DNA of 64,000 nucleotides from JAAUTT01 sp963846585 (GTDB lineage: Bacteria > Bacteroidota > Bacteroidia > Bacteroidales > JAAUTT01): the NCBI GenBank assembly GCA_963846585.1, contig CAWJWO010000017.1, forward strand, positions 62,001 through 126,000, written 5' to 3'. Position numbers and translations under genes: made by a program. Below, one piece after another: positions 8,527 through 15,565 of this stretch (position 1 is the first letter of the stretch; the number at the start of each line of letters is the position of its first letter). Below the pieces are notes generated by a model, which was given only the letters and a program-made list of their open reading frames with translations, did no database searches and was not told the origin of the DNA.

Positions 8527-8652
8527 TGCTTAGTGCTCAGTGCTAAGTGCTTAGTATGTCAATCCGGCCTAACGGTTAAAAATTTTTAATGGTAAAACTT
8601 CATAACCCCATTACTTCATCACCTAATCACTTAATCACTTAATCACTTAATT
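8524..8652. repeat. TAGTGCT heptads and ATCACTTA octads between convergent genes
   Basis: Heptads TAGTGCT, TAGTGCT, CAGTGCT, AAGTGCT, TAGTATG run in phase from 8524, the first one containing the TAG stop of the methyltransferase gene. After about 60 bp of unremarkable sequence, ATCACCTA/ATCACTTA octads (8617-8652) run into the end of the DUF3108 gene and supply its TGA stop (8643-8645, minus strand). Confidence 0.88.
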
Positions 8653-9461
8653 TTTGCTTTCTCCTGATTTCTTAGTCCTTCTGCTGTATTAAGATAAGCC
8701 TTAACTGATCCGATCAATATTTTTGCTTCGACAAGAACCGGTATTCTGTTATCATCATCTGTAACATATATAATCATATCTTCACCTCCTTTAAATATTG
8801 TACCTGCAACTAACAAAACTGAAAATTTAATACATTGGTATTTCTGTTTTCCGTCATGTATTATTATTTTGTCTTTCCCCAGGTATCGAATGTATAAGGA
8901 ATATATTTTATTGTCAATTATCAGGTTAAATGGTATTTTATCGCCAATATTATAAGATGCAAAATCTAAGTTGCGGCAATAATAAATACCTGACAAAACA
9001 TCAAACGTACAATTAACTAGGTTGACAGAATCCTTCCTGACATGTTTCTTTGATGTTTCATGATTTATATAAACTTTCTGATTTATATTTGAAAATAAAT
9101 AGGATTGACTGACTTTAACCCCATCCTCATTTGTATTTTGATCAAAAAACAAAGGTGTAAAAGTCTCTATATCAACTAATGATTCATATTTATCCCTCAC
9201 TTTATATGCCCAATCATAAGAAGGGATTGTCATTCCATCTGCCTCAAACTGGTAAACTTTTTTATTGTCATAATTTTTTTGATCCACGGAAAATCTTAAA
9301 TCCCCGGCATGAATCCATATAAAACCCCAGTTATAATATGCCTGATAAGTTAGCAGTTCTCCCTGTGAAAAAGAGGTAACTTTGGAATTACATTGTGGAA
9401 AGGCTGAAATTTCAATTAAAAATAAAGTAATGCTTATAGTTAAGGCTCTATAAAAAATCAT
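8643..9461 (-). CDS. DUF3108 domain periplasmic protein
   Basis: The 272-residue protein has a signal peptide (about residues 1-20) followed by a predicted all-beta body with the pattern of DUF3108, e.g. GELLTYQAYYNWGFIWIHAGD near residue 35 and the conserved VEAKILIGSVKAYL near the C-terminus. Function of the family is unknown; members are exported. Its start overlaps the end of the upstream methyltransferase/ATP-grasp gene by 14 bp, suggesting translational coupling. The stop codon lies inside a short tandem repeat, so the last residues (KIK) border repeat-derived sequence. Confidence 0.8.
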   Translation of the reverse strand: MIFYRALTISITLFLIEISAFPQCNSKVTSFSQGELLTYQAYYNWGFIWIHAGDLRFSVDQKNYDNKKVYQFEADGMTIPSYDWAYKVRDKYESLVDIETFTPLFFDQNTNEDGVKVSQSYLFSNINQKVYINHETSKKHVRKDSVNLVNCTFDVLSGIYYCRNLDFASYNIGDKIPFNLIIDNKIYSLYIRYLGKDKIIIHDGKQKYQCIKFSVLLVAGTIFKGGEDMIIYVTDDDNRIPVLVEAKILIGSVKAYLNTAEGLRNQEKAKIK

Positions 9462-11442
9462 TAATTGATATTAAGTTTCGGACACTGATTAATTCTTTAA
9501 CTAATACAGGTTCTTCAACTTTAATCTGTGAAATACGAAGTTCCGAAGCCTGAAGTATCATTTCAAGAAGTTTAGAATAGCTTATATCACTTATACTTGC
9601 CATTTTTGCCAGGTGACCATCCCAACACCAACCTGGGTTTGGATTAACTTCCAACAATTTAGGAACTCCATTTGTATCCAGCCGCAAGTCAAAACGGCAA
9701 TAATCCCTACAGTCCAAACGGGCAAATAGTTTTACGCAATTTTCAATTACAGATTTTTCATCGTCGTCAGGTAAAACTGCAGGTATTGATTTCAACAGCT
9801 TAAAGTAAGGTGAATCAGGCAGCCACTTAGCTTCATAACCGCAAATTTTTGGTAAATTGGCAGGAAGCTGAGAATAATCCTCCTCAACGATAGGCAAAAT
9901 TGTATATGATTCAGGTGGATTTCCAATAATTCCAATACTTATTTCTTTACCAGTAAGAAACTCCTCTACTAAAATAGGATTTTCATATCCAAAATTATGC
10001 CTTATTTTAAGAATAGCATCGTTCAATTCTTCAATAGAATTAGCAACGCTTTGTTGTGTTATCCCAAAACTACTGTCCCCAAAATTAGGTTTCGCAATAA
10101 CAGGAAAATCAATTTGAAGATCAAAAACATTATCTTCTGCCTTAACGAAAAAAGCCTCAGCCACCGGAATCCCCATTTCTTTAGCAATACCCCGGATTAA
10201 AGATTTATCATAACAATATGCTAGGCATTGTGGACCTGACCCTGTATAAGGAATATCAAGCATTTCCAGTAAAGCCGGAACATGAAGTTCCTTTCTCGCT
10301 TCATTATTAAACCCTTCGTCACAAAGATTTAATACAAAATCAATTTTAGCTCTCTGTCTCAACAAATCGTTATAAAAAGTATGATGGGCATTTAAAAAAG
10401 TAAACCTGTACCCAGGGAGCATTTGTACTGCGTCTTTAAGCTTGCCTATTGTAATAAAATCATCGTCATCGAAAACATTTGAAGGTTTAATTATATCAGG
10501 TTTAGTAGGATCACCCAATAAAACTACTACATTTTTAGCATCAGTTTTTTTGGATTTCTCAGGTGTCCAGGATTTAATTACACTGGCAGTAACTAATATC
10601 CTGCGTTCCATCATACCCAGATCCTGGTTTCGAAGGGAATTTGTTTCTATGGAACCATGAAAATTTATTTTTTTATACCCCACTTCCGAGAACATTTTTC
10701 CCAGAATATCCTTGGTATACAAACGTTCAGCGTAAAACTGGTCCACCAATACTCCTTTTTCAACATGTGAAATCACTTCGCGTGAAATCAATCGTTCATC
10801 ATCTTTTGCCAATGAACGTTCCCTGCAAACAAAGTGTTTTTTATCAATCCATTCCCAGCTTCTTGGCAAATAATTTTTTTTAAGGTAAGCACCATCAGCA
10901 ACATCGATTAAAAAAATCCCTCCGGGTTTTAAAATCCGGTATACTTCTTTCAAAATTTTTACATCATCTTCAGTACTTTCAAAATACCCAAAACTATTAC
11001 CCAATATCATAACAACATCAAACATATCAGTTGGAAATGGTAGTTTGCGTGCGTCACCTTCTTTAAAATTAACTTTCAGGCCTTCCTGCTGCATTATGGA
11101 TTTTGCTTTTCTAATAAGGTAATGCGACCTATCCAGCCCAAAAACATTTAAAAACCCCTGCCTGGACAATTCCAGGGAATGACGTCCTTGTCCGCAGGCA
11201 AGATCTAAAATGGTACTATCCTTCGAAACCTGTAATAACGAAGTAAACAAGTCAACTTCATTCTTTGTTATTGATTTATCCTCAACCACATCAGCATCAG
11301 TCTTGAGGTACATAGAGTTAAATATCCGTCTCCACCAATCAGGACGTAAATGCAATTCAAGATTTTCTACAGGACCCAGAACAGCAGACCCGTTTTTCCC
11401 GTTTTTCTTAACTGGGATAATTTTAATATTTCGTTTGCTCAT
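9448..11442 (-). CDS. SAM-dependent methyltransferase fused to ATP-grasp (D-Ala-D-Ala ligase-like) enzyme
   Basis: Starting at the ATG at 11442 (MSKRNIKII), the protein has 664 residues. The first half is a class I methyltransferase with motif I LDLACGQGRHS (near 79-90) and MLGNSFGYFES-like motif IV region. The second half (about 310-640) is an ATP-grasp ligase resembling Ddl: a pre-ATP domain with LNLCDEGF, FPVIAKPNFGDSSFG (ATP-binding lysine and glycine loop), VEEFLTGKEIS, and the metal-binding LLEVNPNPG. The natural substrate is unknown. A longer in-frame start (11520) would add a hydrophobic stretch and is less likely. It is translationally coupled to the DUF3108 gene. The fusion suggests an amino acid or peptide product that is methylated and ligated. 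Confidence 0.82.
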   Translation of the reverse strand: MSKRNIKIIPVKKNGKNGSAVLGPVENLELHLRPDWWRRIFNSMYLKTDADVVEDKSITKNEVDLFTSLLQVSKDSTILDLACGQGRHSLELSRQGFLNVFGLDRSHYLIRKAKSIMQQEGLKVNFKEGDARKLPFPTDMFDVVMILGNSFGYFESTEDDVKILKEVYRILKPGGIFLIDVADGAYLKKNYLPRSWEWIDKKHFVCRERSLAKDDERLISREVISHVEKGVLVDQFYAERLYTKDILGKMFSEVGYKKINFHGSIETNSLRNQDLGMMERRILVTASVIKSWTPEKSKKTDAKNVVVLLGDPTKPDIIKPSNVFDDDDFITIGKLKDAVQMLPGYRFTFLNAHHTFYNDLLRQRAKIDFVLNLCDEGFNNEARKELHVPALLEMLDIPYTGSGPQCLAYCYDKSLIRGIAKEMGIPVAEAFFVKAEDNVFDLQIDFPVIAKPNFGDSSFGITQQSVANSIEELNDAILKIRHNFGYENPILVEEFLTGKEISIGIIGNPPESYTILPIVEEDYSQLPANLPKICGYEAKWLPDSPYFKLLKSIPAVLPDDDEKSVIENCVKLFARLDCRDYCRFDLRLDTNGVPKLLEVNPNPGWCWDGHLAKMASISDISYSKLLEMILQASELRISQIKVEEPVLVKELISVRNLISINDFL

Positions 11443-11592
11443 TATTTTATCAGAAATAATTGATTTAATTAAAGACGAAATTATTATAAAAAACAAACAA
11501 GGGGAACTTGCAAACAACATTTTTTACCTTAAATACTAAATAGTTTTCAACAATTTAATTAACTTTTTTATCAATTTATGTTAATAAAAAAT

Positions 11593-11688
11593 GGGTAAGC
11601 CCCTTATATCGCACCGCTCAACCACATACCCTTGCTTTCTTCCGAACCTGGGGGAGTTCAGCAGGAGCTGGTCGTATAAGACTTACCC
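11593..11688 (-). ncRNA. ffs: Signal recognition particle RNA (small bacterial 4.5S type)
   Basis: The 96-nt RNA read on the minus strand starts and ends with the complementary GGGTAAG / CTTACCC. Its apical region contains CAGGTTCGGAAGAAAGCAAGG, modified here only by length limits: the GGAA tetraloop and the AGCA of the asymmetric internal loop, the Ffh-binding hallmarks. A T-rich run follows the 3' end (terminator-like). An exact promoter precedes it by 4 bp. Confidence 0.93.
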
Positions 11689-11692
11689 GTTG

Positions 11693-11723
11693 CAAAAATA
11701 TACATTTTATGATTCAAAACAAA
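11693..11723 (-). promoter_or_regulatory. Bacteroidota sigma-A promoter for the SRP RNA
   Basis: On the minus strand, TTTG (11723-11720), 19 bases, then TATTTTTG (11700-11693). Only four bases separate the -7 element from the predicted RNA 5' end at 11688, so promoter and RNA end support each other. Confidence 0.88.
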
Positions 11724-11803
11724 ATACAAATCTTTTCAGTCCAATATGTAAATAATAGTTAAAACAAATATCTTTGCAACTACTAGCAACTAACAACTAA
11801 TAT

Positions 11804-12367
11804 ATGGTACAAAACAATCATAATTTGTGGAAAAGCACCATGACATCGGGGGCAATGCTAGGTTTAGCATTAATAATTTATTCGGTTATTATAGTTTTTT
11901 TAGATTATACAAGTTTCAGCTATTTAACAATTTCATTCTTGAATTTCCTATACTTAATAATTTTAATAATCGGTGTTGTATGGGGAACAAAAAAATATCG
12001 GGACAAAGTCCTGGATGGAAAAATTTCATATAGTAATGCATTAGTTGCAGGTACCACAATTGTTTTTTTTGCTGCTATTATATGCGCATTTTTTTCATAT
12101 ATTTTTAACCAATTCATTGATCCGGCTTATGCTGAACGATCGGCTAAAGCTGTATCAGAAAAAATAATCCCTTTTTTACAGGAACATAGATTCCCGACTG
12201 ATTATATTGACACAATTACCGAGCAGTTAAAGACTAAAACTTTACCTACTCCGGCAGAGTCTGCAATAGGTTTAATACCTTTCAGTACGCTTATTGGATT
12301 AATGATATCTTTAATTACTTCCATATTCATTAAGAAGAATAATAATACTGCTACTTATAACAGATGA
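11804..12367 (+). CDS. DUF4199 family membrane protein
   Basis: The 187-residue protein has four hydrophobic segments (about residues 15-35, 42-60, 80-105 and 150-172) with a charged 40-residue loop before the last one; layout and the pattern FSYLTISFLNFLYLI and KYRDKVLDGKISYSNAL fit DUF4199, common in Bacteroidota upstream of a family 2 glycosyltransferase. Function unknown. The next gene on this strand is such a glycosyltransferase, so they may be functionally linked. The stop codon TGA overlaps the first heptad of a GGGACGT array. Confidence 0.82.
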   Translation: MVQNNHNLWKSTMTSGAMLGLALIIYSVIIVFLDYTSFSYLTISFLNFLYLIILIIGVVWGTKKYRDKVLDGKISYSNALVAGTTIVFFAAIICAFFSYIFNQFIDPAYAERSAKAVSEKIIPFLQEHRFPTDYIDTITEQLKTKTLPTPAESAIGLIPFSTLIGLMISLITSIFIKKNNNTATYNR

Positions 12368-12634
12368 CGTGGGACGTGAGACGTGGGACGTGAAAAAGGA
12401 CGTGAAAAGGACGTAAAGACGTGAAAAATGACGAGAAAATAATTTGATAATTTGACCCTTCGACTACGCTCAGGGCAAGAAATGTGCAAATTTGAAAATG
12501 ATGATGAATTACTGATTACAAATTACCAATGACAAATGATAATTTACTTAATCACTTCATCACTTCATCACTTTCAATCTGCAACCTGTAACCGGTAACT
12601 TATAACTAACAACAACTAGCAACTAACAACTATA
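12364..12634 (+). repeat. Full composite spacer repeat block
   Basis: Ordered words fill the gap: GGGACGT heptads (from 12364, overlapping the upstream stop codon), TTTGATAAT, a 20-bp hairpin tag (12456-12475), AATGTGCAAATTTGAAAAT, TACTGATTACAAAT, CACTTCAT octads, AATCTGCAACCTGTAAC heptads, and CAACTAA/CAACTAG heptads ending 5 bp before the next start codon. Bases 12441-12518 recur inverted at 28729-28806 with four mismatches over 78 bp. Confidence 0.9.
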
Positions 12635-12638
12635 AATA

Positions 12639-13586
12639 ATGGATATTTCTGTCGTTATACCTCTGTACAATGAAGAGGATTCGTTACAGGAGCTTGCAAC
12701 CTGGATTGAACGTGTAATGAATATAAATACATTATCATACGAGATTATAATGGTTGATGATGGAAGTTCCGATTCATCATGGGATGTAATTAAAAATCTA
12801 TCCGGGTCAAATAAATGTATACGAGCCATTCATTTACGCCGGAATTACGGAAAATCTGCTGCACTTTATTGTGGATTTAAAATTGCCAAATCGGATGTGG
12901 TAATTACTATGGACGCCGACCTGCAGGACAGCCCCGATGAAATTCCTGAATTGTTCCGAATGATAAAAGAAGAACATCTCGACCTGGTATCTGGTTGGAA
13001 AAAAGTTCGTCACGATCCGCTGTCAAAGACCATACCAACAAAAATTTATAATGGGACACTTCGTGCTATGAGTGGTATTAAACTGCATGATTTTAACTGT
13101 GGATTAAAGGCTTATCGGCATGAGGTAATAAAATGTGTTGAGGTTTATGGTGAAATGCATCGCTATATTCCATATATGGCGAAAAAAGCCGGATTTGAAA
13201 AAATAGGAGAAAAAATAGTAAGCCATCAAAAAAGAAAATACGGAAAAACTAAATTTGGAATTGAACGTTTTATAAATGGCCCGCTCGACTTATTAACCAT
13301 AATGTTTATCTCAAAATTTGGGAAACGGCCGATGCATTTCTTTGGCTTATTGGGTTCACTAATGTTTGGACTTGGTTTATGTTCCTCAATTTATTTAGGA
13401 GCCCACAAACTATACAGCCTGAGCCATCATCTGAAACAAGGATTATTGACTGAAAGTGCATATTTTTACCTTGCCCTCGCCTCTATGATAATAGGAACTC
13501 AATTGTTTCTTGCAGGGTTTATCGGAGAACTAGTTTCGCGAAATTCTTCTGAAAGAAATAATTATATGATTGATAAAGAGATTTAG
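12639..13586 (+). CDS. Family 2 glycosyltransferase, polyprenyl-phosphate sugar transferase type
   Basis: The 315-residue protein has a GT-A domain beginning ISVVIPLYNEEDSL, with VDDGSSD and the metal-binding DADLQD (near residue 90), then GLKAYRHEV, and two C-terminal membrane helices (about 230-255 and 275-298). This is the DPM1/GtrB/ArnC architecture, which transfers a sugar from a nucleotide donor to a lipid carrier at the membrane. Donor and acceptor are unknown. Its TAG stop is the first triplet of a TAGTTGT heptad array. Confidence 0.9.
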   Translation: MDISVVIPLYNEEDSLQELATWIERVMNINTLSYEIIMVDDGSSDSSWDVIKNLSGSNKCIRAIHLRRNYGKSAALYCGFKIAKSDVVITMDADLQDSPDEIPELFRMIKEEHLDLVSGWKKVRHDPLSKTIPTKIYNGTLRAMSGIKLHDFNCGLKAYRHEVIKCVEVYGEMHRYIPYMAKKAGFEKIGEKIVSHQKRKYGKTKFGIERFINGPLDLLTIMFISKFGKRPMHFFGLLGSLMFGLGLCSSIYLGAHKLYSLSHHLKQGLLTESAYFYLALASMIIGTQLFLAGFIGELVSRNSSERNNYMIDKEI

Positions 13587-13625
13587 TTGTTGGTTGTTGG
13601 TTGTTGGTTTTTAGTTTTTAGTGGA
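13584..13625 (+). repeat. Six in-phase TAGTTGT/TGGTTGT heptads
   Basis: Starting with the stop codon of the glycosyltransferase gene, the heptads are TAGTTGT, two TGGTTGT, TGGTTTT, TAGTTTT, TAGTGGA. Drift of one or two bases per unit is visible. Confidence 0.9.
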
Positions 13626-13674
13626 AGAATAATATTAGTTAACTCTCATTATTAACAATTAAATCAGGATAACA

Positions 13675-15273
13675 TTGGAAAAGCTCTCTATTAAAGAAAA
13701 AGTCGGATATGCACTTGGCGATGGTGCAGCAAATATAGCATGGCGCGGTGTGACTACTTTTTTGTTTATTTTTTACACCGATGTATTTGGGCTAAACCCT
13801 GCAGTTGTTGGTTTGCTTATGTTAATTGCACGTTTCAGCGATGGAATTATTGACATTATAATGGGGATTATCTGTGACAGGACAAATTCCAGATATGGCA
13901 AATTCCGACCCTGGATATTATGGACTGCAATTCCATTGGGAATAACCCTTTCCCTGTTATTTACTTCTCCTGACCTGAGTCCCGCCGGGAAAGTTGTTTA
14001 CGCTTACGCTACCTACCTGCTGTTTTTCTTTATTTACACTGCTAATAATATACCTTACGGTGCATTAATGGCTGTAATGACACCTGATAACAAAGAACGC
14101 ACAAGCCTGGGTTCTTACCGGATGACCGGTGCGTTTGCAGGTGGTATGGTAGTTCAGGGTGCACTTTTGTTCTTAGTCGGTCACTTTGGCAATATTAATC
14201 CTACAATTAACGTCACCAGGCTGGAAATAAAAAAATATGAAGTAACAGTGTCATCAAATAATAATATTAAAAATGTAAACATAAATACCAAAGGAGGAAT
14301 TGCCATGTTTACCTGGACTCACTCCCAGAAAGCAGACAGCCTCAATGTTCCTACCCAGGGTAAAAGCTTTTCAATGGAAGCACAAAAAAAATACTCTTTT
14401 ATTTTAAGCGGGGAAGAAAACCTGAAAGCCTCCAGATTATTCATAATCGACCAGAAAAAAGGTTATAGCAAAGCCATTTATTTTTTATCAGTGTTCCTGT
14501 CTTTTTTTATGATTTTAACATTTTTATCTACAAAGGAAAGGGTTAAACCTCCAAAAGATCAGGAAACAAATCTGATTAAAGACCTTAAAGATCTGGTACG
14601 TAACAGGCCATGGATTATACTCCTTGTAATCGGGATGCTTTTTAATGTGTACAACGCTATAAAACAAGGTATTGTAGTAATTTACTTTTCTCATTATTTG
14701 CATAATCAATTGCTGGCAGCTTCTTATATGGTTGCACTGGCACTGGCTTCTATTGCGGGTGCAATAATAACAACTCCTTTGGGGAAACGTTACGGAAAAC
14801 GCAACCTGTTTGTTTATGCCCTGCTTTTCTCCGGCGTCGTGAATGCAATGTTATATTTTTGCAATCCCGGGAATTATTTGGGAATTTTCATTATTGGTAT
14901 CATGTCAGAAATTGGAGCCGCTATATTTCCAACTCTGTTCTTTGCAATGCTTGGTGATGCTGCAGATTATTCTGAATACAAAAATGGGCGCAGGGCTACA
15001 GGCTTGGTGTATTCTGCCGGCTCATTTGCCACAAAGTTTGGGGGAGGAATCGCTGGCGCAATTATCGGCCTGGTATTATCTGCATTCCATTATAACGGAC
15101 AGGATGAAGTCAGCATCCAGGGTGCAATTCCGGGTATCATTATGCTTATGAGCTGGATACCTGCAATTATTGCAATTTTTGCGGCCGGGGTAATGACCCT
15201 TTATCCGTTAAATCAAAAGAAGATGGATAGCATCAATCTTGAATTGAACAGCAGAAGGGCACAGGAGATATAG
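13675..15273 (+). CDS. GPH-family (glycoside-pentoside-hexuronide) sugar:cation symporter
   Basis: The 532-residue membrane protein starts at TTG (13675) with KLSIKEKVGYALGDGAANIAW, the GPH signature beginning, and carries GIICDRTNSRYGKFRPWI (cytoplasmic loop motif near residue 65-85). Twelve membrane segments fit the sequence. Between the fifth and sixth segments (about residues 175-265) there is an inserted soluble stretch of roughly 90 residues, beta-like and rich in Lys, Ser and Asn, absent from MelB-type members I know. The substrate is unknown. The stop codon TAG is part of a TAGTTG repeat. Confidence 0.88.
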   Translation: MEKLSIKEKVGYALGDGAANIAWRGVTTFLFIFYTDVFGLNPAVVGLLMLIARFSDGIIDIIMGIICDRTNSRYGKFRPWILWTAIPLGITLSLLFTSPDLSPAGKVVYAYATYLLFFFIYTANNIPYGALMAVMTPDNKERTSLGSYRMTGAFAGGMVVQGALLFLVGHFGNINPTINVTRLEIKKYEVTVSSNNNIKNVNINTKGGIAMFTWTHSQKADSLNVPTQGKSFSMEAQKKYSFILSGEENLKASRLFIIDQKKGYSKAIYFLSVFLSFFMILTFLSTKERVKPPKDQETNLIKDLKDLVRNRPWIILLVIGMLFNVYNAIKQGIVVIYFSHYLHNQLLAASYMVALALASIAGAIITTPLGKRYGKRNLFVYALLFSGVVNAMLYFCNPGNYLGIFIIGIMSEIGAAIFPTLFFAMLGDAADYSEYKNGRRATGLVYSAGSFATKFGGGIAGAIIGLVLSAFHYNGQDEVSIQGAIPGIIMLMSWIPAIIAIFAAGVMTLYPLNQKKMDSINLELNSRRAQEI

Positions 15274-15400
15274 TTGTAGTTGTTGGTTGCAATTAAAAAG
15301 TGATGAGGTGATGAATTGATGAAGTTATTTATTTAATCAGTAATAGTATCAGTAATTTGTAATTTGCATTTGCACATCTGCACATCTGCACATACCTTTA
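15271..15400 (-). repeat. Composite spacer repeat block, inverted relative to flanking genes
   Basis: Read on the minus strand: GTGCAGAT octads, TTACAAATTACTGAT words, TTCATCACC words, then GCAACCA/ACAACTA heptads. This is the same order as in other spacers, but here both flanking genes lie on the plus strand. The terminal TAG of the transporter gene lies in the first repeat unit. Confidence 0.8.
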
Positions 15401-15565
15401 TTTTCCCTCGTTATCAACATATTTTAATAGCTCATCAATAAGTATTTGCAATAACACAATTATACGTGATAAATTAGCCAAACAAGTTTATATTCAAATC
15501 TTAATTATGTGCAATTATTAAATCAAAAAAACCTTAATATTTTAACCTATCTAACAAAATCCAAT

